Positions 1-6,562 of a stretch of DNA of 6,679 nucleotides are shown here, one piece after another. Position numbers and translations under genes: made by a program. Every line of letters begins with the position of its first letter. Position 1 is the stretch's first letter. The stretch comes from Marinilabiliales bacterium (GTDB taxonomy: Bacteria; Bacteroidota; Bacteroidia; Bacteroidales; BM523). The notes under the pieces were generated by a model. The model ran no database searches. It was not told where the DNA came from and saw only the letters and a list, made by a program, of their open reading frames with translations. Location of the stretch: assembly GCA_002869425.1 (NCBI GenBank), contig PKSZ01000725.1, forward strand, positions 1 to 6,679. Reading direction: 5' to 3'.

Positions 1-329
1 TATCATGCAAAATGGAAAAAGATGATAGTGTAGATGCATTATTTTGTAATGGTATTTTGGAAGATATTTCTGAACAGGCAAGACATGAACAGGAAAGGGA
101 AAACCTTATATCAGAGTTACAGGCTTCTCTTATGTTTCTGCATCAACCTGTAAAAAATATAGCGTCCAAGGTGGTATATACAGGGATGCATACCCCGATT
201 TACAAAGTGGCTAAATTAATAATGAAAAGCGATACGGATTCTGTGCTGGTGAAAACGCAGGAGGAAGACGTAATCGGTATTATTGATAACAAAGCTATTT
301 CTGAACGTATTGTGGGAGAAAGATTATAA
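1..329 (+). CDS. PAS-CBS part of a DUF294 signalling protein (5' partial, cut by in-frame stop)
   Basis: This is the front part of a gene that enters from outside the window; the frame stays open to base 1, so the ATG at 12 need not be the real start. Counting from that ATG, residues 1-25 (DALFCNGILEDISEQ) look like the end of a PAS/PAC sensory domain. Residues 22-48 form a charged helical linker, and residues 50-105 read as a first CBS motif (VAKLIMKSDTDSVLVK, DVIGIIDNK). A TAA at 327-329 then ends the frame. The same frame continues at once with LETPVFEIMSSPV, the normal entry to a second CBS motif, so this and the next entry are halves of one ancestral protein. CBS pairs usually bind adenine nucleotides and PAS domains sense small ligands or redox state; the ligand here is unknown. 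Alone, a single CBS motif is unlikely to work normally. I am sure of the domain reading and unsure whether the gene still functions. Confidence 0.75.
   Translation, partial: SCKMEKDDSVDALFCNGILEDISEQARHEQERENLISELQASLMFLHQPVKNIASKVVYTGMHTPIYKVAKLIMKSDTDSVLVKTQEEDVIGIIDNKAISERIVGERL
327..329 (+). other. In-frame TAA interrupting the CBS pair
   Basis: The codons run GAG-AGA-TTA-TAA-CTC-GAA-ACA-CCT. Homologous CBS linkers commonly read '...L-x-L-x-TPV-x-EIM', so the stop sits where one ordinary residue belongs, with no length change and no frameshift. One base change from AAA, GAA, CAA, TAT or TAC would create it. The other genes in the window end at standard stops, which argues against general stop reassignment. 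A recent nonsense mutation, a sequencing error or readthrough are all possible; the sequence alone does not decide. Confidence 0.85.
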
Positions 330-353
330 CTCGAAACACCTGTATTTGAAATT

Positions 354-1550
354 ATGTCATCACCTGTTCATACAGTTAGAAGTGATGCCTTGTTGTTTGA
401 AGCAGCATTGGAAATGCAGAACAAAGCTTGTAATGTACTGGCAATAAAAGGCAATACAAATGATATTGTTGGACTTGTAACAACCGATAGTATATTGCAG
501 GTTCATAAATATTCAACGGGTGTTATTATTCAGCAGATAGAAGCTGCTGAATCGATTGACGAGATTAGAAGTATTCGTTTAAAGATACCGAAGTTAATAC
601 GGGCATATATATCAAGTGGAGCAAATGCTTCAAATGTAACAAGAATAATATCTGCCATCGCTGATTCTATAGCAGAAAGGGTAATTGAGCTTGTTGTTAA
701 CGAAATCGGAAAGCCTCCTGTGCAATTTGCTTTTATGGTAATGGGAAGTGAAGGTCGAGAAGAGCAAACGTTAAAAACAGACCAGGATAATGCTATAGTA
801 TATGAAGATGTAGAAGTTTCAATGCAAACTGAAACGGAAGAGTATTTTCATCTTTTGGCAGAGAAGGTAAACAAATCTTTGGACACAATTGGATATGCAT
901 TATGCAAGGGTGGTATCATGGCCTCTAATCCTGAGTGGTGCAAACCATTATCGGTGTGGAAGGATTATTTTCATTCCTGGTCAAAATCAGGTGATGGTAA
1001 AGACTTGATGGATGTGAACATTTTCTTTGATTTTAGATTTGTATATGGGGAAGGGGGTTTGGTTGACGAATTGAAAACCTACGTTATAGGCGAATTAAAG
1101 AAAAGTGATGTATTTTATTACCATATGGCAGAAAGTGTTCTTGCCTTTAAACCACCATTAAATATTTTTGGAAATATTGTTTTGGATGCCAATGAAAGCG
1201 GCACGACATTCGATATCAAAAAGGTATTGATGGCAATCTCAGGTTTTGCAAGATTGTATTCCTTGAAGAATAGTATTCAGGAAACCAATACGTTAAGAAG
1301 GATTCATAAATTGTTTGATAAAGGAATACTACAAGGTTCTGTTTATCAGGAAATGATTGATGCTTATGATTATCTAATGTTAATTCGGTTTAAAAATCAG
1401 GTAGCACAAATGGAAGAAGGTAATTCTCCTGACAACCTGATTCCTTTATCAGGCTTGTCGCACATTGAACAAACACTCATCAAGAATATCCTGACTCAAA
1501 TATCCGGATTTTTGTCTAAGCTTAGCGTTGATTTTAAAAGCGTTTTGTAA
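354..1550 (+). CDS. CBS-DUF294 nucleotidyltransferase-like protein, C-terminal part of a split gene
   Basis: This intact 398-residue frame follows the in-frame TAA. Counting from ATG 354, residues 1-55 are the second CBS motif (MSSPVHTVRSDALLFEAAL, NDIVGLVTTDSIL). Residues ~60-115 form a helical region. Residues ~120-250 are the DUF294 putative nucleotidyltransferase domain, with the signature GSEGREE (131-137) and TDQDN (142-146), the Gly-Ser and Asp-x-Asp arrangement of GlnD-like nucleotidyltransferases. Residues ~255-395 match the helical DUF294 C-terminal domain. In the family these proteins are thought to be cytoplasmic signal transducers that read nucleotides through CBS domains; the substrate is not established. 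The catalytic signature and full C-terminus are preserved and there are no further stops, so any inactivation is recent or this half is made separately. ATG 354 is the first Met after the stop but has no visible ribosome-binding site and is a conserved Met within EIMSSP, so it is a doubtful natural start. Confidence 0.8.
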   Translation: MSSPVHTVRSDALLFEAALEMQNKACNVLAIKGNTNDIVGLVTTDSILQVHKYSTGVIIQQIEAAESIDEIRSIRLKIPKLIRAYISSGANASNVTRIISAIADSIAERVIELVVNEIGKPPVQFAFMVMGSEGREEQTLKTDQDNAIVYEDVEVSMQTETEEYFHLLAEKVNKSLDTIGYALCKGGIMASNPEWCKPLSVWKDYFHSWSKSGDGKDLMDVNIFFDFRFVYGEGGLVDELKTYVIGELKKSDVFYYHMAESVLAFKPPLNIFGNIVLDANESGTTFDIKKVLMAISGFARLYSLKNSIQETNTLRRIHKLFDKGILQGSVYQEMIDAYDYLMLIRFKNQVAQMEEGNSPDNLIPLSGLSHIEQTLIKNILTQISGFLSKLSVDFKSVL

Positions 1551-1551
1551 G

Positions 1552-1833
1552 CTAATACTTTACTTCGAATAATTTGTAGTTTTTTACTTCAGCTTCATTA
1601 ACTTCAATGGATTCAACCCATGCATGAGGTGGCCCTTCTTTACACCAATTGATAAACTGCTGCATATTGATCTTTTTTCCTTCAGCATGGATAAGAACGC
1701 TCCCGTCAGCCTGATTCTTAACATATCCCTTTATTCCGTAATATCTAGCACTTTTCTTTGCTGATGCCCGGTAAAATACTCCTTGTACGCGTCCTCGTAC
1801 TACAATCTTTTTACAAATTAATATTGTATCCAT
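1552..1833 (-). CDS. acyP: Acylphosphatase
   Basis: A 93-residue cytoplasmic enzyme that hydrolyses acyl phosphates to a carboxylate and phosphate (EC 3.6.1.7). The N-terminal signature VRGRVQGVFYR (12-22) supplies the phosphate-binding loop and the catalytic Arg22. The second signature GYVKNQADGSV (36-46) supplies the catalytic Asn40. The remaining alternating strand-helix pattern (VLIHAEG; MQQFINWCKEGPPHAWVESIEV) and the ending YKLFEVKY fit the ferredoxin-like fold, and the length matches the family's ~90 residues. I chose the ATG whose complement is at 1831-1833; an upstream in-frame TTG (1846-1848) would add five residues (MHVNI) but is a weaker start and not needed by the fold. The gene converges on the DUF294 gene with a single base between their stops. 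No clear promoter is seen upstream. The physiological substrate is unknown, as is usual for this family. Confidence 0.93.
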   Translation of the reverse strand: MDTILICKKIVVRGRVQGVFYRASAKKSARYYGIKGYVKNQADGSVLIHAEGKKINMQQFINWCKEGPPHAWVESIEVNEAEVKNYKLFEVKY

Positions 1834-1889
1834 AATGTTAACATGCAAGAAAATAAAATTTTATGAAATTACATACTTAGCATGCAATT

Positions 1890-1960
1890 GTATTCTATTT
1901 GATGCAGAATACTCTTTGGTAAGGGCTTTCGGAGTTTTATAACTAAAATTATATTCCGAA
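1890..1960. repeat. Two adjacent inverted repeats in the acyP-porin intergenic region
   Basis: GTATTCT (1890-1896) pairs perfectly with AGAATAC (1906-1912) across a 9-base loop. Next to it, TTCGGA (1928-1933) pairs with TCCGAA (1955-1960), with an inner TATAA (1938-1942)/TTATA (1949-1953) pairing and an asymmetric internal loop. They lie between divergently transcribed genes and upstream of the likely porin promoter. They could be regulator-binding sites or chance structure in AT-rich DNA. No run of T follows, so neither looks like an intrinsic terminator. Confidence 0.35.
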
Positions 1961-2031
1961 CAGTGAGGTGCTGAATTTTCTTGTTTGTGAAAAAAAACTA
2001 ATTTTTAGCAAGTTAGAATCATTCATTTTAA

Positions 2032-2039
2032 TATTTTTG
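2032..2039 (+). promoter_or_regulatory. Bacteroidota-type -7 element for the porin gene
   Basis: TATTTTTG matches the Bacteroidota sigma-factor -7 consensus TAnnTTTG exactly. It would place the transcription start near 2045-2047, about 20 bases before the porin ATG. A convincing -33 TTTG is missing; only TTAG-like sequences at 2005-2008 and 2013-2016 are near, with poor spacing. In DNA this T-rich a chance match is possible. The leader just before the ATG (AATATAAAAGTAACATT) is A/T-rich with no Shine-Dalgarno sequence, as is usual in this phylum. Confidence 0.4.
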
Positions 2040-2066
2040 CCAATAGTTTAATATAAAAGTAACATT

Positions 2067-3365
2067 ATGAGAAGAAGTGTATTACTATTTTTTGCGATAC
2101 TTTTATCGATTCCATTTATTGCAAATGCTCAGGAAGAAGAGAAATCATTTGGAATAAAGTGGGCTGGTTATATTAAAAATGATGCAGTATATAACAGTAG
2201 ACGGGTTATTTCCGCAAGAGGTGAAAACCAGTTTTTATTATCTCCCAGGGATATAGATTTGGATGCAGCGGGTAATGATATCAATGCAGTTCCCAATTTT
2301 AACCTGATTGGAATAGAAACAAGGCTTAAGGGTGCAATATCAGGACCTGATGCTTTTGGAGCAAAGACTTCCGGATATGTGGAAGGTGATTTCTTTGGAA
2401 CAAGTGCAGGAACCAAATTTAGTTTTAGATTGCGCCACGCATTTGTTAAAATGAACTGGGAAGATAAGGGTTTAACAGTATTATCTGGTCAATATTGGCA
2501 TCCAACATTTGTAACGGATTGCTATCCGGGAACAGTTTCTTTTGGAGCCGGAGTACCCTTTAATCCATTGTCAAGAAATCCACAGATAAGAATAAGCAAG
2601 ACTTTTGGTTCGTTAAACGTATTTCTGGCAGTTCTATCTGAAGGTCACTTTAAAAGTAAAGCAGGCGCTACTGCTCATATGGAATCAGGAATTCCAGAAG
2701 GACATCTGCAGGTTCAATATAAGCAGGTTGCTGAAGATGGAACAGGTATCTGGGCTGGAGCAGGCTTTGGTTATAAAGTGTTGAAGCCAGCTCTTTCAAC
2801 TACCAGTCCTTTGACAGGAGATGCTTATAAAACAACATTTGGGCAAAATGTTAGTTCAATGACAGCACATGCTTACATTAAGTATAAAATAGCTCCTGTA
2901 ACAGTTAAGTTATGGGGAATGTATGGTCAGGGAAATGACAATATGGTAATGATGGGAGGATTTGCACAAAGATTAAATGCAGAAAATCTTTCCACAGCTG
3001 AAATTCAGCATGGTGGTATGGAATACACGCCTTTCAATGTAGCTTCCGGTTGGTTGGATATTAACTCCAATGGTTCAACATGGCAGGCTGGATTATTTGC
3101 TGGATATTCAAAGAATCTTGGTTCCAATAATTTGATTGTATCCGGTACTGAGGTTGGTCGCTGGATGACCGCAGCATGCATGGCAAGGGTTGCTCCAAGA
3201 CTTGTTTTTATTTCAGGAAAATTGAAAATCGCTGTAGAAGCTGAATATGGAGTACTGTATTATGGCGATCGTATTGACAATTACGGAAAACCAATCGACG
3301 TAGACTACACAGAACGTCCGGCTGATAATATCAAAGGGCTTTTGTCTTTTGTTTATAGTTTCTGA
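2067..3365 (+). CDS. Outer-membrane beta-barrel porin, DcaP-like
   Basis: A 432-residue exported protein. Residues 1-21 are a Sec signal peptide (MRRS, then a hydrophobic stretch to PFIANA), with probable cleavage between Ala21 and Gln22. The mature part alternates amphipathic strands separated by Gly/Asn/Asp-rich turns and ends in Phe (LLSFVYSF), typical of a beta-barrel inserted into the outer membrane. The opening KWAGYIKNDAVYNSR, the middle GYVEGDFFG followed by FRLRHAFVKMNW, and LTVLSGQYWHPTF resemble the DcaP group of trimeric porins, which import small, often anionic solutes. The family assignment comes from motif resemblance only, and the substrate cannot be read from the sequence. 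The gene looks monocistronic: a -7-like element lies just upstream, a strong terminator follows, and the stop is doubled (TGA TAA). A general outer-membrane protein is the alternative. Confidence 0.8.
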   Translation: MRRSVLLFFAILLSIPFIANAQEEEKSFGIKWAGYIKNDAVYNSRRVISARGENQFLLSPRDIDLDAAGNDINAVPNFNLIGIETRLKGAISGPDAFGAKTSGYVEGDFFGTSAGTKFSFRLRHAFVKMNWEDKGLTVLSGQYWHPTFVTDCYPGTVSFGAGVPFNPLSRNPQIRISKTFGSLNVFLAVLSEGHFKSKAGATAHMESGIPEGHLQVQYKQVAEDGTGIWAGAGFGYKVLKPALSTTSPLTGDAYKTTFGQNVSSMTAHAYIKYKIAPVTVKLWGMYGQGNDNMVMMGGFAQRLNAENLSTAEIQHGGMEYTPFNVASGWLDINSNGSTWQAGLFAGYSKNLGSNNLIVSGTEVGRWMTAACMARVAPRLVFISGKLKIAVEAEYGVLYYGDRIDNYGKPIDVDYTERPADNIKGLLSFVYSF

Positions 3366-3386
3366 TAATATAAAATTATTTATTTT

Positions 3387-3410
3387 AAGCCACCTTCGGG
3401 TGGCTTTTTT
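3387..3410 (+). terminator. Intrinsic terminator after the porin gene
   Basis: A perfect 8-bp stem, AAGCCACC (3387-3394) with GGTGGCTT (3399-3406), closes the very stable C(TTCG)G tetraloop (3395-3398). A run of six T (3405-3410) follows directly. It begins about 20 bases after the porin stop and separates that gene from the channel gene, so the channel needs its own promoter or readthrough. Confidence 0.95.
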
Positions 3411-3456
3411 ATTGTAAATTAGAGTGACTTTTACAGTCTTCTCACATCAAAAGAAA

Positions 3457-4347
3457 ATGAATATCCAGGAAATTAAAAGTATACTAACAAGTATTAATGA
3501 GAATAATTATTTTAGGTATATAATTGTTCCTTTGGTAATAATTCTGCTCGCGTTCTTTATTTCAAAGATACTTCGTGGATTAATGAGCAGGTATTTTACA
3601 CGTTCAAGTAATTTCCTGAAAGTAGATAAAACACGTTTCAATTTCTTGAAAAATGCAGTAAGTTTTATCATTTACATACTTGCTTTTGTAGTTATATTTT
3701 ACTCAATACCTCAGCTTCGTGCATTGGGAGTTACTCTTTTTGCCGGTGCCGGAATTTTCGCAGCAATTCTTGGTTTTGCTTCTCAACAGGCCTTCTCAAA
3801 TATTATCAGTGGTATTTTTATTGTTATGTTTAAGCCTTTCAGGGTTGGTGATGTGGTGAAGATAGGAACAGACTACCTGGGTGCTATTGAGGATATAACA
3901 TTGAGACATACGGTAATCAGAAATTATGAAAACCGCAGGATAATTATGCCAAACTCGGTTATTAGTTCAGAAACAATAATAAATTCAACGATTACGGATG
4001 AAAAAGTATGCTCGTTTTTGGAGTTGGGAATATCTTATGATTCTAACGTTGATAAGGCAATTGAAATAATTAGGCGGGAAACCGTAAAGCACCCGTATTT
4101 TGTCGACAACAGGTCCAGTGAAGCCAAAGATAAAAATGAACCTCCTGTTATTGTACGTGTTATTTCTTTTGGTGACAGTTCTGTTAACCTTAGGGCATAT
4201 GTATGGGCTAAAGATTCTGATTCATCTTTTGTAATGAAATGTGATTTGAACAAGGCTATTAAGGAAGCATTCGATAAAGAAGGAATAGAAATTCCATTTC
4301 CTTACAGAACAATTGTTTATAAAAATAAGAAAGAGAATTCTTTATAG
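3457..4347 (+). CDS. Small-conductance mechanosensitive channel, MscS family
   Basis: A 296-residue inner-membrane channel of the MscS family, which opens under membrane tension to release solutes during hypo-osmotic shock. From ATG 3457, hydrophobic segments lie at about 20-40 (TM1), 65-85 (TM2) and 90-122 (pore-lining TM3, GVTLFAGAGIFAAILGFASQ then NIISGIFIV). The hallmark FKPFRVGDVVKIG (126-138) starts the cytoplasmic beta domain, with RRIIMPNSVI further on, and the C-terminal GIEIPFPYRTIVY is typical of the family. The size matches the minimal three-TM form of E. coli MscS. An in-frame GTG at 3424 would add 11 residues, but the ATG after AAAAGAAA gives a normal N-terminus and is preferred. 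The gene follows a terminator by about 45 bases; I see no convincing promoter in that gap and no terminator after the gene. Some family members conduct specific ions, which cannot be judged here. Confidence 0.93.
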   Translation: MNIQEIKSILTSINENNYFRYIIVPLVIILLAFFISKILRGLMSRYFTRSSNFLKVDKTRFNFLKNAVSFIIYILAFVVIFYSIPQLRALGVTLFAGAGIFAAILGFASQQAFSNIISGIFIVMFKPFRVGDVVKIGTDYLGAIEDITLRHTVIRNYENRRIIMPNSVISSETIINSTITDEKVCSFLELGISYDSNVDKAIEIIRRETVKHPYFVDNRSSEAKDKNEPPVIVRVISFGDSSVNLRAYVWAKDSDSSFVMKCDLNKAIKEAFDKEGIEIPFPYRTIVYKNKKENSL

Positions 4348-4397
4348 TTGTTTTAAGTATATTCTTTGTTGCTTCTTTTAACAAATTACAAAATACT

Positions 4398-4430
4398 CTT
4401 GCCTGCTATAAGCATTGTTTTGTATATTTA
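4398..4430 (+). promoter_or_regulatory. Possible Bacteroidota promoter for the protease gene
   Basis: CTTG (4398-4401) and TATATTTA (4423-4430) approximate the -33 TTTG and -7 TAnnTTTG elements, separated by 21 bases, close to the usual spacing. The last base of the -7 element and one base of the -33 differ from consensus. The predicted start near 4437 would leave a leader of about 36 bases before the ATG at 4473. This is a weak call in AT-rich sequence. Confidence 0.3.
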
Positions 4431-4472
4431 CTGTGCGGAGTAATTTTATCGCATGAAACAATCACATAATTA

Positions 4473-6107
4473 ATGCTTATGAAAAAAATATTTGTTTTTA
4501 TCCCTGTATTTATTGTTGTAGTCTCGCTTTTTGGACAAGAGATTGAAGCACCTGCTAGTCCTGAATTTATAAAATGGCAGCAAGAAGTCGCCAATGGCAA
4601 AACCAACACAGGAGATGTTCCAATGTATGTCGAACCCCGTTATAACGGATTGGCAAAAGTAAAGTCCGTTAATACTTTCGATCCGGTATATGATCTTAGA
4701 AATGAGGGTTGGGTTACAATTCCTAAAAATCAGGGTAGTTGTGGGGCATGCTGGACTTTCACATCATTGGGTTCTGTTGAATCTTTTATGCTGAAAAATG
4801 GGATGGGAACCTATGATTTTTCTGAACAGAATATGAGAACATGTCATGGTTTTGTACTGGGTACAAGTTTGACTTGTTCCGGTGGAAGTACCAAAAAGGC
4901 AGCTGCTTATTTAACCCGTATGGATGGTCCTGTTGCAGATGAACTGGACTTATATGATGCTGATATGAATGCCTTATGTACAGAAGATCTCCCGGTACAA
5001 TACAGGGTTGAACAGTTTAAAGTTTTGCCCAATGATCCGGATATCGTAAAGCAAAGTCTTATAGATTATGGTGCTTTGTATGTAAATATGATGTATGATA
5101 GCGAGTTCTATAATTCAGATGATTATACATACTATTACGATGGAACACTGAGTACTGACCATGCCGTTTTGTTATGTGGATGGGATGATACAAAAGTAAC
5201 TGCAGGTGGAACCGGTGCATGGATTATTAAAAACAGCTGGGGAGATAGCTGGGGAGAGAACGGATATTTTTATATTTCATATAACGATACGAAGGCTTTG
5301 TCTACTGTTGGTGTTTATCCCGGTGTTGGAGAAGTACAGCCTGGAGATAAACTGTACATGATTGATCAGCTTGGCTGGATTGGTAATGTGGGATATGGAA
5401 CCGAATTGGCATTTGGCCTGATAAGATATGAAGCTACAGATAATGAGCAGATAAATGCAGTTGGAACTTATGTAAATACAGAGGCAACAAGCATTAGTAT
5501 AGAAATTTATCAAAGCAAATCTGGAAATACTTTAACCGGCTTACTGGCATCAGTCGGACCTGTTTTTTGTGATTATCCGGGGTATTATAAGGTTGATCTT
5601 GATGCACCAGTAGAGCTTACTTCGGGTCAGGAGTTTTATATTAAAGTTGAATATAATACACCGGGTTATGGCTATCCAATTCCTTATGAGAAATACAGTG
5701 ATGGTTACTCCGATCCGGTAATTGAAGCAGGAATGTGCTGGATTAGTAGCTCTGGAAGTTTATGGACCCTGGTTGGAAATGATGTTGCAAACAAAGAACG
5801 CGACTTGTGTATTCGTGCATATACGGGAAGTATTGCTACTTCAAATTCTGAAGTAAAAACAGAAAAGCAAGAGATTAAAATATTTCCTCAACCAGCTAAC
5901 GATAAAGTGTATGTTGAGTATGCTTTTGATCAGGAATTGAATTATCGAATTTTTTCCGTTGATGGCCGAACAGTTCTTGAGTCAGGAAGACTTAATACCG
6001 GTAAAAATCGAATTAATCTTGAACAATTATCATCAGGAGTCTATTCTATTATTGTATACAATTCTGAAGGAGAAATACAAAGAGTTGAAAAATTGATCAA
6101 AGAGTAA
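4473..6107 (+). CDS. Secreted papain-family (C1) cysteine protease with T9SS sorting domain
   Basis: A 544-residue secreted protease, numbered from ATG 4473; ATG 4479 (MKKIFVF) is an equally good start. Residues 1-21 are a signal peptide, with likely cleavage before Gln22. The C1A papain domain spans about 70-285. It starts at YDLRNEGWVTIPKNQGSCGACW, with oxyanion Gln87 and catalytic Cys93. His230 lies in TDHAVLLCGWD and Asn254 in IIKNSWGDSWGENGYFYIS, so the whole catalytic set is present. Residues ~290-455 form a beta-rich domain (IDQLGWIGNVGYG; SGQEFYIKVEYN) resembling the lectin-like domain found behind bacterial C1 proteases. Residues ~466-544 (IKIFPQPANDKVYVEY; LSSGVYSIIVYNSEGE; VEKLIKE) are a type A T9SS C-terminal signal, which takes the protein across the outer membrane and is usually removed there. 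The stretch before the protease domain (22-70) is short and shows no obvious I29 ERFNIN inhibitor pattern. The role is probably extracellular protein breakdown, with targets unknown. Confidence 0.93.
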   Translation: MLMKKIFVFIPVFIVVVSLFGQEIEAPASPEFIKWQQEVANGKTNTGDVPMYVEPRYNGLAKVKSVNTFDPVYDLRNEGWVTIPKNQGSCGACWTFTSLGSVESFMLKNGMGTYDFSEQNMRTCHGFVLGTSLTCSGGSTKKAAAYLTRMDGPVADELDLYDADMNALCTEDLPVQYRVEQFKVLPNDPDIVKQSLIDYGALYVNMMYDSEFYNSDDYTYYYDGTLSTDHAVLLCGWDDTKVTAGGTGAWIIKNSWGDSWGENGYFYISYNDTKALSTVGVYPGVGEVQPGDKLYMIDQLGWIGNVGYGTELAFGLIRYEATDNEQINAVGTYVNTEATSISIEIYQSKSGNTLTGLLASVGPVFCDYPGYYKVDLDAPVELTSGQEFYIKVEYNTPGYGYPIPYEKYSDGYSDPVIEAGMCWISSSGSLWTLVGNDVANKERDLCIRAYTGSIATSNSEVKTEKQEIKIFPQPANDKVYVEYAFDQELNYRIFSVDGRTVLESGRLNTGKNRINLEQLSSGVYSIIVYNSEGEIQRVEKLIKE

Positions 6108-6188
6108 TTAGTCAATTTATTTTTTATGCATAAACCTGGTGCAGTAAATATTAAAGAGAGGTCACATTGTATTTGCTATAGAGCTCAT

Positions 6189-6291
6189 GACTACAGGTTC
6201 GGGTTCAATGGACAGGAGAAGGATGACGAGATTACAGGCGTGACTGGGAGTCACTTAGACTACTGAGATTTGGGAATATGATAACGAGGAT
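6189..6291 (+). pseudogene. Remnant of an Rhs/YD-repeat core domain, frameshifted
   Basis: From 6189 the frame reads DYRFGFNGQEKDDEITG then VTGSHLDY and stops at TGA 6264. Shifting forward one base, from 6265, gives EIWEYDNED until TAA 6298. Together these match the C-terminal conserved part of Rhs-associated core domains in Bacteroidota ('YRFGFNGQEKDDE...WEYD'), normally followed by a variable toxin tip. Here only about 34 codons remain. They carry a one-base insertion near 6264, have no start codon and no YD repeats upstream, and nothing recognisable follows. It is a decayed fragment, not an expressed gene. Rhs genes often leave such orphan tips after recombination. Confidence rests on the exact FNGQEKDDE motif plus WEYD in the shifted frame. 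Confidence 0.72.
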
Positions 6292-6303
6292 GTATTTTAA
6301 CAT

Positions 6304-6321
6304 TAGCATTTATAATGCGTA
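6304..6321. repeat. Hairpin repeat, copy 1
   Basis: TAGCATTTATAATGCGTA holds a perfect hairpin: GCATT (6306-6310), loop TAT, AATGC (6314-6318). A diverged copy lies 70 bases downstream at 6374-6391 with three differences, all transitions. Two of these change both partners of the same base pair (G-C to A-T), so the stem is kept. It may be a small REP-like palindromic repeat; the family is not recognised. Confidence 0.5.
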
Positions 6322-6369
6322 AAAATATAGACTTTCAACCGTTACCGTCTTTGATGTGGATGTAATTTA

Positions 6370-6395
6370 TGCATAACATTTGTAATGTGTATGCA
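6370..6395. repeat. Hairpin repeat, copy 2, with extended stem
   Basis: The core ACATT (6376-6380), loop TGT, AATGT (6384-6388) is the second copy of the hairpin above. Here the stem extends outward through TGCATA (6370-6375) pairing with TATGCA (6390-6395) around a single bulged base (G6389), giving about 11 bp in total. The TTATGCATAA that opens it also occurs at 6124-6133, on the other side of the Rhs remnant. Confidence 0.5.
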
Positions 6396-6533
6396 GGATA
6401 AAATGGTTGCGCTGCAAAACAAACCATAAAATACTGTAGTTTCACAACCCGAAACTTACCTCTTACATTTTGTGGTAGTTTGCGTGCAGAAAAAGGTTTG
6501 TCTCATTGTAGTTAGGCAAGTGCAACTGCCCGC

Positions 6534-6562
6534 CTTCCTTTCTGCCTGGCACAGAAAGGAAG
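6534..6562. repeat. Perfect 11-bp inverted repeat
   Basis: CTTCCTTTCTG (6534-6544) is the exact reverse complement of CAGAAAGGAAG (6552-6562), with a 7-base loop CCTGGCA. There is no T run after it on the plus strand and none after it on the minus strand, so it is not a standard terminator. An 11-bp perfect stem with so short a loop is unlikely by chance and suggests a structured repeat or RNA element. Confidence 0.75.

Noticed and set aside
327..329. Stop-codon reassignment or UGA-type recoding as an explanation for the interrupted gene
   Set aside because: The codon is TAA, no selenocysteine-type structure is evident after it, and other genes in the window end at TAA, TAG and TGA in the usual way.
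2168..2416. 82-codon minus-strand frame inside the porin gene
   Set aside because: Lies wholly within a well-supported porin in another frame and resembles no known protein; a shadow frame.
4035..4253. 72-codon minus-strand frame inside the MscS gene
   Set aside because: Antisense shadow of a conserved MscS domain with no independent support.
4406..4609. 67-codon minus-strand frame overlapping the protease start
   Set aside because: Covers the signal peptide of the protease in antisense; no recognisable features.
5277..5513. 78-codon minus-strand frame inside the protease gene
   Set aside because: Cys- and Ile-rich composition is what an antisense reading of this AT-rich coding strand gives; no support as a gene.
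6124..6376. TTATGCATAA at 6124-6133 and 6367-6376 as a direct repeat flanking the Rhs remnant
   Set aside because: The sequence is a 10-bp AT-rich palindrome and the surrounding bases barely match, so it is weak evidence for an insertion boundary.
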